Assembly: GCA_000697335.1 (NCBI GenBank)
Contig: JNEM01014480.1
Location: forward strand, 1-22,803
Direction: 5' to 3'
Length of the DNA: 22,803 nt
Source of the DNA: Conidiobolus incongruus B7586
Lineage: Eukaryota > Entomophthoromycota > Entomophthoromycetes > Entomophthorales > Conidiobolaceae
A program made the translations under genes and the position numbers. This document shows positions 9,296 to 18,311 of the stretch, piece after piece. The notes beneath the pieces are model-generated. The model made no database searches. It had not been told where the DNA came from and saw nothing but the letters and a program-made list of their open reading frames with translations. Positions within the stretch are counted from its first letter, which is position 1; every line of letters begins with the position of its first letter.

Positions 9296-9772
9296 CTTCC
9301 ATTTTTCAACATAATTAATTTCTTCGTTTTTTATATCTATGATAACAAATATAATTTCATTTAATATATAATTTAATATGATTTTTTTCTATAATAATAA
9401 TTTGAAAATTAAAAATATCTTCAAAATATTCAATTGATTTATAACACAATTAAAAGATTTTATAATCTATACTTTTATTCATTAAAATTATAACTTTAAA
9501 ATTCAATCATTATTTTTATATTATTCAATTTATGAATCATGTATTTTTTTTTGTTAAAATTAGAATTAAAATGATTTTTTTTTCTGTATATAATTATAAT
9601 TATAATTATTTCAAAAAAAATAAATATAGAATTAAATTTAATTAATTATATTGATTCGGTTCATTTATTTGATAAAAATAATTCTTGCTAAAAAAATATT
9701 TGATAAAAAAAATACTAATATAATGATAAACTTTACTTCATAGGGGGAAGGAAATTAAAATGAGGATTTATC
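9296..9772. other. AT-rich spacer, no gene seen
   Basis: Spacer between the tRNA and the 3' end of the repeat-protein gene. Stops occur in all frames. A short TAAT-type run lies near 9588-9612. Confidence 0.5.
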
Positions 9773-10720
9773 TTAATAGCCTTGATATGCACTATTTTGC
9801 AAATTCGCTAAATCTTCATACCCCATATTGGCATAGTCATTCATGTTATAGTTTTTTCCCTTGCTATAGTTATTGTTATTTCCATAGTGCTTCGATGGTC
9901 GGTGATGATGGGGTCTTGGACGACCATATCCCCCGTTGTTGTGGTAGTTGTTTCCATTGTTGTAGTTCTTGTTGTGATGGTCGCCGGAGTAGCCGCCATA
10001 TCCCTGATTGGCGTAGCTGTTTCCATTGTTGTAGCTCTTATCATGATGACCGTTGAAATAATCGCCATATCCCTGATTGGCATAATTGTTTCCGTTGTTG
10101 TAGTTCTTGCCATGGTGATCGTTGTCATAATCACCGTAGTCTTTGGTGGCGTAACTGTTTCCGTTATTATAAGTATCATAATCGCCATAATCTTTTGTGG
10201 CATAGTCGTTATTGCTATTGTAATTCTTATTATGGTGATCGTTGTTATAATCACCGTAGTCCTTGGTGGAATAATCATTGTTGTTGCTATAGGTGTCATA
10301 ACCCTTGTAAGCTGAATTGTTACTATCATAATCACCATAATCTTTAGTAGCGTAACCATTGTCGTTATATGTCTTGCTATTCGCATTGTTGTTGCTGTAA
10401 GTATCGTAGCCTTGGTATGCGCTGTTATCAACGTGGTGAACATCGTTGGAGTAATCCTTGTTGGCATTATTGTAGTTGTCGTTATTGAGTTTAGCTACAT
10501 CCTCATAATCCATTGTAGCGTAATCGTTAGCTGCAGCATTGTCACCTCTACGTTGAATGTCTACCTCGCCCAACCAACTCTCCTCCTCGAGAGCACTGGG
10601 AGTTTCACTAGCTGCAGCCAAAGCAGCCAATTCGGATAACTCATCTCTTCTGACAAACGATTGAGTATTGACACCAGTTAAGAGAGTCAAACATAAAGAG
10701 ACGAAGATAGCCTTATTCAT
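9773..10720 (-). CDS. Secreted Asn/Tyr-rich tandem-repeat protein
   Basis: 315 codons from ATG to TAA. Residues 1-19 are a clear signal peptide (KAIFVSLCLTLLTGVNT). Dibasic RR sites at 24-25 and 57-58, which fit Kex2-type processing, bracket a short acidic, Ala-rich segment (DELSELAALAAASE) that looks like a propeptide. The mature part (59-315) is dominated by Asn, Tyr, Gly, Asp and His. From about 123 to 260 it is a tandem array of roughly 23-residue units: YATKDYGDY, a spacer usually with DHH.K, then NYNNGNN. A basic HHHRPSK patch follows (271-277). The only Cys (10) is in the signal peptide, so there are no disulfides. A cell-surface, mucilage or adhesive role is inferred from composition only; no family is recognised. 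A TATA box lies 100 bases upstream. Confidence 0.9.
   Translation of the reverse strand: MNKAIFVSLCLTLLTGVNTQSFVRRDELSELAALAAASETPSALEEESWLGEVDIQRRGDNAAANDYATMDYEDVAKLNNDNYNNANKDYSNDVHHVDNSAYQGYDTYSNNNANSKTYNDNGYATKDYGDYDSNNSAYKGYDTYSNNNDYSTKDYGDYNNDHHNKNYNSNNDYATKDYGDYDTYNNGNSYATKDYGDYDNDHHGKNYNNGNNYANQGYGDYFNGHHDKSYNNGNSYANQGYGGYSGDHHNKNYNNGNNYHNNGGYGRPRPHHHRPSKHYGNNNNYSKGKNYNMNDYANMGYEDLANLQNSAYQGY
9941..10354 (-). repeat. Coding tandem repeats, unit about 69 bases
   Basis: Residues about 123-260 of the secreted protein. At least six imperfect units each start with Y-A/S-T/N-K/Q-D/G-Y-G-D/G-Y. Four of them contain a His-His pair followed by .K, and end N-Y-N-N-G-N. Two units are longer or shorter than the 23-residue consensus. 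The array is prone to unequal exchange, so copy number probably varies between strains. Confidence 0.85.
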
Positions 10721-10820
10721 TTTGAATTAATAATTATAAAAACTTAATTAAAATTAGATAATAACAAATAAATGATAAAAAACTGAATTTGAATATTGAT
10801 ATCGAAACTTCATCAGCAAT

Positions 10821-10832
10821 TATTTATACCTT
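10821..10832 (-). promoter_or_regulatory. TATA box AAGGTATAAATA of repeat-protein gene
   Basis: On the minus strand the element TATAAATA, preceded by AAGG, ends 100 bases before the ATG of the secreted repeat protein. The identical 12 bases occur before the tubby-like gene at 12696-13283. Position and match to the TATA consensus support a core promoter. Confidence 0.6.
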
Positions 10833-10882
10833 GAATACATGCACTTCCAAGTGAACTAACAAGAGTGGGGGATTGTGGAGAT

Positions 10883-10905
10883 CGGTCCTTGTCGGAAAGC
10901 AGGGG
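10883..10905. promoter_or_regulatory. CGG-N7-CGG and AGGGG, possible activator sites
   Basis: A G+C-rich island upstream of the TATA box holds two direct CGG triplets spaced by seven bases (10883 and 10893) and an AGGGG at 10901-10905. Paired CGG triplets are typical targets of fungal Zn2Cys6 activators, and AGGGG is the yeast stress element. That these act here is inference. The island stands out against A/T-rich flanks and has no long open frame. Confidence 0.3.
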
Positions 10906-10929
10906 ATTTCTAGCTAATTGAAATTTCAC

Positions 10930-12083
10930 TAGATTAACACGCTCTTAATCCATCTCTCTCATGTATCTATGTGGAGAATTTTAAAATATCATTTTACAAT
11001 TAACTCATAATACCCAATCAAGTAAATTTAATTAAATTTTAATTACTATTAAAAGTTGGTAAAATGGTTTAAATTTCATGTATACCACTACTCAAATAAA
11101 AATGTGTATTAATGACTTAAACGGTAATTCATGATTAGACAGCTTTGGACTTGGTTTTAACCCATTATTAATACCATTCATTCGAATAATGTCTAAATTT
11201 AGTAATACCCATTTATTTTAGTGTACTCTTTTACTACCGTTATACAACTGATTAACTATTAAAAATAGAATAGAATCATTAACGATATATTCATGTTTAT
11301 CAATAATCATGGGTTATTGAATTAATATTATATGATTTCATTTATATATACTTTAGGATTAGTATAATGTGATTAGTTTAAATTTGAAATTAGTTTAGAA
11401 TTAAAATTTCGAGTTTTTATCGTGATAAAATATTTAACCTAATAATAAGGAATTATGAACCGATATTTAAATAATTTGTTAAAAAATATATTTATTATTT
11501 TCTAAATATTAAATTATCCAACTTTAATTAATAAAAAAATATTTTAAATCAAAAGTTTGATATTACATTTAATGCTAAATCTATATCCTGAAAAAATAAA
11601 AAATATCAATATTTCTACCTATGGCTATTAAAACCATAAAACTCTGTTAATTCCTAAGAGTTATTAATATTCCATGTTAATACAATTATGATTATTGGAT
11701 TTACATTCTGAATTTACTCCATACAAATCCTTTCAATTTCCCCTTGAAATCAGCTGCATTAGTTAATATCAGATGGTAAGGTTTGTTCATATGGATTGTT
11801 TAATGAAATCACAAGACATATAGTTTTTGAAATAAAGAAAAAATAAAATAATCAAATTAGTTATTTGATCAAAATAATATCAATTTTCTTGATAATATAT
11901 TTACAGAATAAATTGCTCATTAAATATCCAATAAAATATTTGAAACTATTATTCAAAGTATAATATTTTATTTGTAAAAGACTTTATTAATAGATACTTT
12001 AAATTTTAAGTTAATTTATAATACTTTCAACTTGAGAAGTATCAGATATTCATTCAATATCACTTTTAATATTACAAGTTTTA
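10930..12083. other. AT-rich spacer with one ambiguous exon-like patch
   Basis: Mostly A/T with no gene. A patch near 11690-11780 is open on both strands: minus reads ADFKGKLKGFVWSKF after an acceptor-like ATTAACTAATGCAG; plus reads LHSEFTPYKSFQFP before a donor-like GTAAGG. I cannot decide which strand, if either, is coding. Confidence 0.4.
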
Positions 12084-12215
12084 TTAATCAATCCGATGAA
12101 GACCCTCTCCAGCAGGAAAATTTACATTTAGTGGAATATTTTGAGAATTAGTCACGTGAAAAGATGTCAATGAAAAAGGAAATGTCGGGGTCACTTTCTC
12201 CGAATCATCCAAATT
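12084..12215 (-). CDS. Candidate terminal exon, unknown protein
   Basis: On the minus strand 43 codons are open between stops and end at TAA (12084-12086). The translation is protein-like with balanced composition (TSFHVTNSQNIPLNVNF, then PAGEGLHRID at the end). There is no ATG. An acceptor-like GGAG lies just inside the frame near 12202, so it could be a last exon or a fragment of a decayed gene. The plus strand of the same stretch is also open for long runs with one stop, so the strand is uncertain. No family is recognised. Confidence 0.28.
   Translation of the reverse strand, partial: NLDDSEKVTPTFPFSLTSFHVTNSQNIPLNVNFPAGEGLHRID
12152..12159. promoter_or_regulatory. TCACGTGA palindrome (E-box)
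   Basis: An eight-base palindrome containing CACGTG, the target of bHLH factors such as Cbf1. It lies inside the exon-like patch and no gene start is close, so a regulatory role is only possible. Confidence 0.2.
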
Positions 12216-12695
12216 TTAATTTTTTCCACAAACTATTAAATTTTAAATATAAATTGATTTGTACTGAAAATTATCACTTCAAAATTATTAGACTATTAAG
12301 ATAATTTATAACATAAATATCTATTAGTCATAAAATTCAAGCAAACCTTACTTTATTTTATTGAATATCTATATGATTTATAACATAAATGAAAAATAAT
12401 ATAAAATATTTTAGTGCTTGTATATTGGAATGCGCAAATATTACTACTTATCACACCACTTAATTAAATAGATTCTTTGATACAAGATTTTTTTTCAATC
12501 TATAAATGAGTTTAGCTATTTATATATTTGATTATAATATGAATATTGAAGGTAGGAATTTAGGTAATTACAAATACTTAAAAGAATTAAATACAAATAA
12601 ATTTGTATTAAAAGAGATATATATTACTAAACTCTTTTTAATTAAGATGTTATGTACTATAATCTATAAATCATTTATTTACATCTATATACAGT
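12216..12695. other. AT-rich spacer, no gene supported
   Basis: An ATG-started plus-strand frame (12506-12730, 74 codons) is Ile/Leu/Tyr/Lys-rich and overlaps the 3' end of the tubby-like gene on the other strand. I regard it as chance. Nothing else is seen. Confidence 0.45.
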
Positions 12696-13283
12696 TCATT
12701 TTAATTTATGATAAGTTAACTTTAATATAGTACATATTGAACATATGATACCCAATTCTAAATCTGGTTGTACAGGTGTCAAAAATAGGATTTTACCCAA
12801 GTCTATTGTATTGTCCGTAATATTGATAATACAGATCGTATCATCCTTCTGGTTGTGATCTACGAATTCAAACCTCAACTTTTCCTTGTTGAAGTGCCAT
12901 TTCCAGTGTATTGCATTGAAGTCACCTTGCATCAAGCCGCGAATCATAAAGATGTTGTCTGGCTGAATGAATAATTTGATACTTTGTATAATCATCCCTC
13001 CACAAAATTCTAGCGTAACGGGCTTTTCGAATGGACGATCTATAAAACTCACCTCGGCAAGTGTAGCATTACTATAACCATTCGTAAACATAAACCCATT
13101 CTGCTTTGTTTTAAAACAAATTTTGACATTACTATAGTTAGTTATTTGCCAATGTGATTTAAACGAAACAATCTTCCTCTGAATACTAAACTCATTTAAG
13201 TTGAGATCTTTAACGATCTTATTAGTTTTATTATTCATTAGTTGGTTGAAACTTTTAGAAATTTGGTGTTTTAACATCAACAT
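12696..13283 (-). CDS. Tubby C-terminal-like (DUF6593-type) protein, putative
   Basis: 195 codons from ATG to TGA on the minus strand, with codon use well above background. The layout is a series of beta-strand-like segments (KICFKTKQNGFMFTNG; TLAEVSFI; TLEFCGGMIIQSIKLFI), then HWKWHF at 129-134 followed by LRFEFVDHNQKDDTICIIN. This matches the pattern of the fungal tubby-like/LURP-one-like beta-barrel group, where a W-x-W strand is followed by a hydrophobic strand and a turn, ending in a hydrophobic helix (LGIICSICTILKL). The gene at 18312 has the same order (DWSWKYF, LATMDLRG, CIQTILTTGCLL). No signal peptide. Family assignment is by pattern, not search; function is unknown. A second ATG two codons in is an alternative start. 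Confidence 0.75.
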   Translation of the reverse strand: MLMLKHQISKSFNQLMNNKTNKIVKDLNLNEFSIQRKIVSFKSHWQITNYSNVKICFKTKQNGFMFTNGYSNATLAEVSFIDRPFEKPVTLEFCGGMIIQSIKLFIQPDNIFMIRGLMQGDFNAIHWKWHFNKEKLRFEFVDHNQKDDTICIINITDNTIDLGKILFLTPVQPDLELGIICSICTILKLTYHKLK

Positions 13284-13344
13284 GGCTGATTATCAACTTT
13301 ATTTACTCGAATTCATGATATAATACATAGAAGGATTATCAGGG

Positions 13345-13356
13345 TATTTATACCTT
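13345..13356 (-). promoter_or_regulatory. TATA box AAGGTATAAATA of tubby-like gene
   Basis: The minus-strand element ends 61 bases before the ATG at 13283 and is identical over 12 bases to the element before the repeat-protein gene. Good position for a core promoter. Confidence 0.55.
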
Positions 13357-15572
13357 ATTTCTTGAATTAATTGATAACATTCAATTAAGGGTTTATCTAA
13401 TTCTTAAATTTTAACCTATTTATAATTGTATACGGAGGTTAATCCATACAGTCTTATCAATTGGGAAAATATCAAAATTATCCAATCAACATTCATATTT
13501 TCTAACAAAAATCAACCATCCAATTTTTTTGAAATTTCTAAAAACCATGATACTTCATTTTAATTGGTTAAAATATTTCTTATTAGTACAATTATACCCA
13601 TTTTCTAAATTGCGAAGCTGATGCCAAGTTGTGTATTGTTAGAGTATTGTTAAACTTGTGGAAGTTTATGTTGAATCTAAATATTCTATTGAAACTTGAT
13701 ATGGGTCAGTACAAAATAGAAATCTTAAACAATATTAACTCTTTTGTGATTTATTTCATGATATAGTGTGTAATAAAAGGTCATGTATTGATTGTATCCA
13801 CAAAATGATTTTTTTGATTTATTTTGAATTTTTTTATTGATTAATAATATTATATTGAATTTTTAATTATTTTTTTGATGTAAATATTATGAAAAGTGAT
13901 TGAATTTTTGAAAATTTTTCATTATCAATGTTGTTTTGAGTTTTTTAACAAAAATTCAATATTTTAATCTAATATTTCAATAAAATTCATTAATATAACT
14001 GTGAATTATAAACCTATACAATATGAATGATATTTAATTAATTCAAAAAAACCATAAATTAAAAATTGCTACAAAATTATTTGGTCTGCTTTTTACAAAA
14101 AACTGAATTTAAATAATTTTGTCAAAAATAACATTGCAAGTAAATATATTGATGATTGTATATTCTACCAATCTAGTTCAATTGTACAAGATATCTAGAG
14201 TATGAATGACCTTGCTTAAAAGCTATAAAAGAATGTTTCTATTTAGTCCAAGCTTTAATCATTATTTTATTTGAATTACTATTGATTTTATCTGGATAGA
14301 TTTTCAAAATCACTTTTGAAATTTAACCCTTAAGCATGAATTTTGAACATTAATGAACTTTAGTCAAGTATCTTATTATATATTATTCAAATAAAAAGCT
14401 ATAATTATTCATATTGATATGATTACAATCATTATTAATTGATAGAGTAAATGCTATTGATATTGATATTGATACAATAATTATTAATATTAATAGCAAT
14501 GCTTTCATTCTAATTAACAGTATTTTTATGGTTTTTTATTTATAATTTATGCTAGGATTTCAAAAATGATACAAAAATCAATTAATCTAAGATGTTTTAT
14601 AAATGCTAAAATATCAATACAATATTTCATATTTAGCACTCTTGAAAGCCAAATACATTTTTAAAATGTTCTTATAAAATTGGCAATTTAACATAATAAT
14701 CATGATTATATATCTTTTGTTGATTATGATAAAAGGATATCATAAAGTAATAGAAATTAATTAATTATTAAATACATTAATATTGTGAATATATTGAAAT
14801 TTCAATGAATAATATAACTAATAGTTGTACTAATTATAAAAATTATAATGATGTTGATTAATCTAAAAGAGATCGATTCGAAAATATTTATATTTACTAT
14901 TGATATTAAGTTCAATCAAAATATAATACATTAGAGTAAGATTATTAGATCCTTTTCTTTATAGAATATACAAATATAAGAGCATTGTTAATATTTAGAA
15001 AAATTTCAAGATTTCATATATACAATCTTTTCTGATTAATAATCAAAAAAATACCTAGATTCAAAAGGTATTTTCCATTGGTTTTTCAATATAAACATAT
15101 AAAATTTTACATCAATTATTTCGTATAATAATTATTTATTCATAATATCAGAGTTTATAGAAAATGATTAGTACTGAATAATTAGAAATCTCTCAAGACA
15201 TTGATTTTAAATATGAATTTCACAATATTGTCATGTTCCAATAGAGTTTATCAAAATATCATACTCTCGTTGCTATTTATTGGAAGTGTATAAAGATATT
15301 GCTTGTTATCAAATTTTTCTACTAATTTTTACAGAATAAAGGAATGGTATAATATATAAATTAGATTATAATTTGGTATCAGGTGAAAAATTATGCCTAC
15401 CAGTGTTTATAACATAATTTTTTATTAAATGATTAGAGTTAACTCTGTTATCCAATATTATCATTTAAAAGTGATAGAGTAAATTTGTAAAGCAAATAAG
15501 TCTTTCATATTGTAATTAAACAATGACAGTCAGAACACTTTGGTATATCATCATTAATCCAAGCAATATTTA
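13357..15572. other. AT-rich spacer, no gene seen
   Basis: More than 2 kb of A/T-rich sequence with frequent stops in all frames. No tRNA, transposon ends or codon-like patches that I can support. Confidence 0.5.
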
Positions 15573-15609
15573 ATTAGGGTGCTCATAGAATTTATATTCT
15601 AACCCTAAT
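15573..15609. repeat. Inverted repeat, 8-base outer arms
   Basis: ATTAGGGT (15573-15580) and its complement ACCCTAAT (15602-15609) flank an inner pair AGAAT/ATTCT, giving a hairpin with an asymmetric bulge. The arm contains TTAGGG, the vertebrate/fungal telomere unit, only once on each side, so this is not a telomere tract. Confidence 0.55.
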
Positions 15610-15910
15610 CGATTTAATTATATATCAAATAAAAATCCTTATTTTCCTCACTATTGATAATCTGACATTCATTTTATTTATAATAGCGTTGAGCAATACA
15701 TTGGTACTAACTTTGTACATACAGTAATTTAATAATCCTATTTTACTCGTTTCAAAAATAATACTAATTTATTGGTAATCTTCAGAATCAACTCAAAGAT
15801 CAGAGAGAAAAATCAATTAATTATCAAAAAATTGAAGGTAATTAAATTATCAAAATTTAATAAATATTTAAAATTTAAAAAAGAATTAAGGAATATAAAG
15901 ATCATTTAAT

Positions 15911-15976
15911 TCAGACCATATAAGGCTCGGCTTCAAGAAATAAAGCCATCCAGTGGCTGAATTTACCAATAGCCAT
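15911..15976 (-). other. Small ATG frame of 21 codons, doubtful
   Basis: Minus-strand ATG to TGA, translation MAIGKFSHWMALFLEA then EPYMV, in a local G+C rise between A/T-rich flanks. It lies upstream of and divergent from the proton-channel gene. It might be an exon remnant, a small peptide gene, or part of that gene's promoter region. Too short to call. Confidence 0.18.
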
Positions 15977-16088
15977 GCTAAATTGTTTAATTTAAAGATC
16001 GATTAAGCATTGTTTCAACTTGTAACAACAATATTTTGAGTTGAATGAATTCTATACAAATTGGGTAATTTTTTCAACTCATTTCGAA

Positions 16089-16097
16089 TATATAAAT
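16089..16097 (+). promoter_or_regulatory. TATA-like element before proton-channel gene
   Basis: TATATAAAT ends 57 bases before the ATG at 16155. The spacing is right, but such strings are frequent in this A/T-rich DNA. Confidence 0.3.
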
Positions 16098-16154
16098 GTA
16101 AATAAAGTTCACTAATATTAAATATATTTTATTAAAAAAATAATATTATTAAAA

Positions 16155-16905
16155 ATGAATGATTTACAGGATTTGAGAAAAATTAATTTTAGTGCTTTAA
16201 GTCATAAAGACAAAGTTTCGATGTTTTTGAGATCATATCACTTGGTATTTATCGATTCTGCCGTGGTGTTGGTGGATTTTATTCTGCTGGTTATTGGCGG
16301 TGTATTGGTCACAGAAACGGGGGGTACTCCTGAGCATATGGCGAGTATTCAGAATTCATATCAAGTGGTTCGTGGTTTGGAAACACTCGTGCTTACTATT
16401 TTCTTCATCGAATTAGTACTTCAATTATCAATAGGTTTCGGTTGGAAAAATTTGAAGGACCCTTGGTTCTTGTTTGACTCTAGCATTGTTATGACTTTAT
16501 CAGTATTGGAATTGGCTACTAGGTGTGGTTGGAAAGATAGCTCAAGTCGAGTATGGGCATTCTTAGTCCTGTTTCGACTGGCTAGAATGTTAAAGGTGAT
16601 GATTGGTCATGCTACAGAATCCATCAAAACGGTAATTAAATTGCCTCTATTTCTAATTTATAACCTAACATAAAATTATATAGAAAAGAGCTAAGAGAAA
16701 TGAACTAGACGAGAGCAGCAAAAATCTTCAAAGTCAATTAGAAGCAGAAAACAATATGAATAAGGATTTAAAGGATGAAATTAATGAATTAATTGAAAAG
16801 TGCCATAAATTGGATGAAAGTTTAATGATTAGCAGGAATTTAGCAGAAGAAAATAGCTTGACGAGATCTGAATTTTCCAGTCAATATAATTATTCCAAAT
16901 TTTAG
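16155..16905 (+). CDS. Hv1: Voltage-gated proton channel, Hv1 family
   Basis: Two exons (16155-16631 and 16684-16905) joined in phase 0 give 232 residues. There is a four-helix voltage-sensor domain and no pore domain. S1 (about 27-52) carries D41, matching the human Hv1 selectivity Asp112. S2 (about 71-94) has F83 and E86, the charge-transfer Phe and Glu153. S3 (about 104-120) has D108 (Asp174). S4 (about 134-150) reads RLARMLK with R141, R144 and K147. Exon 2 encodes a polar heptad-rich coiled coil (about 165-215: LQSQLEAENNMNKDLKDEI), as in the dimerising tail of Hv1. Such channels let protons leave the cell on depolarisation. The odd points are Ala for the signature Trp in R-x-W-R-x-x-R, Lys for the third Arg, and a short N-terminus (about 25 aa before S1). 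Confidence 0.88.
16632..16683 (+). other. Intron of the proton-channel gene, 52 bases
   Basis: Donor GTAATT after codon 159, branch motif CTAAC at 16665-16669 and acceptor ATATAG at 16683. Reading through would stop after 13 codons in low-complexity sequence. Removing it joins S4 to a coiled coil in the same frame, which is what Hv1 channels have. Confidence 0.85.
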
Positions 16906-18311
16906 TCCAATTTTTGTTTTTAGGAGTTTATTAGAACCTATTATATCATGTTCTTATATTCCCATTCTTTTTAATTTCAATCTCCTTTTTATTGCAGAAA
17001 TCATACACTTTCATGTTTAAAAATATCGAATATTTTTAGTTGCATTCATTGATTAGAATAATATAAAAAGTAAAATATTTATATTGTTTGCATGAAATAA
17101 AAATATGTTAATGTTTCATTTAATATAGTTATCAATTAATTTTATTCATCTTATTATTTTATCAAATTTTTAATTTATTCTCAAGCATGTCATATTCCAG
17201 TACCATAATTATCAAGGTCGTCACATTCTTTTTCTATTTTGTTTGAGTATATTGGTTCTTAATCTCTCATTTTAACATAATTCTTACAAATTGTTTTATT
17301 TTATAAATTTATATAATAATTTAGGAAAAGATAAAAAATAACTATTACTTTTGTAAACATTGTAGTTGATATTATATTTTTAATAAGAATATAATACAAA
17401 AATTCAATTTCAATATTAGTGCAATATTCAGTAATGTTTTTATAAATATATTTCTATATGTATTATAAATTTTTATTTCATTAATTTTATATATACATGA
17501 CAGAACAATATTAAAATAATACATAGACAATATATTAATATTCTATCCAATATCATTTCACCATATTCAATATATAATTTATTGATAGTATTTGGATTAC
17601 TTGAACTAAACCTAATACTGTAATGGCTTAGTTTTGATTCTTTACTATTAACTATTTATAACTTTAATAAGTTAGTACATCAAGATTGTTGGTATATATT
17701 AATTTCACCTATTTTATTAATAAAAAAGTGTGATATTTTTGAATATATTGACAATGAACAAATTGTATTTTATTGATAGGGCTCAATGAACAGTTAGTAT
17801 TTAAATAAATACCAAAAACGTTTTAGTTAATTCTTATTATTTTGTAATCTATTACCTAAATTAGAGATAATTGTATAGGTTGAGAGTTTTCCTAACTAAT
17901 AATTCAATAATTCTGAGATATTTAAAGTTGAGAGCGAGTTTAATAATAGTGGTCCCAAATATAGAATTCTATTATGTGGGAACCTGGTTTAAAATTATTT
18001 GGAGTTATTTAATTTTATAAGATATTTGATTTATATTATATTCTCAATACACATATATTGAACCAATATATATTTTTAGTTTTATGTATTTAATATTTTG
18101 TATGCACTGAACGTAATTTATTGGTTAATTTCAAATGAAGAATGTATTACAGATATAATTTATTAATCTTGAATTGCTATGAATTATTCTGGTAATATTT
18201 CTATTCAAAATATAAGGATATATATTAAAAAGGGATCAACATTAAAATATTAATCAAAAATTGACAAAGATATTTTTCATATGTTAAAACAATTTAAAAA
18301 CCAAGCAATTC
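16906..18311. other. AT-rich spacer, no gene seen
   Basis: 3' flank of the channel gene, then A/T-rich spacer. A minus-strand frame near 17180-17250 (EKECDDLDNYGTGI) is codon-like for about 15 residues but too short to call. Confidence 0.45.

Noticed and set aside
9887-10315. Plus-strand Val/Ile-rich frame looking like a membrane protein
   Set aside because: It is the antisense of the Asn/Tyr repeat array; its periodicity is exactly that of the minus-strand gene, which has a signal peptide and sensible ends.
9841-10467. Second minus-strand Thr/Met-rich frame, about 208 codons
   Set aside because: A frame-shifted shadow of the repeat protein with no signal peptide and a composition dictated by the repeats.
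10861-10930. Possible plus-strand exon in the G+C-rich island
   Set aside because: The best frame is about 24 codons with no ATG or splice sites, and the position fits a promoter better.
12506-12730. ATG frame of 74 codons overlapping the tubby-like gene end
   Set aside because: Low-complexity Ile/Leu/Tyr/Lys composition, no motif, and overlap with a better-supported gene.
15573-15609. Possible telomere repeats (TTAGGG)
   Set aside because: Only one unit on each arm of a hairpin; no tandem array.
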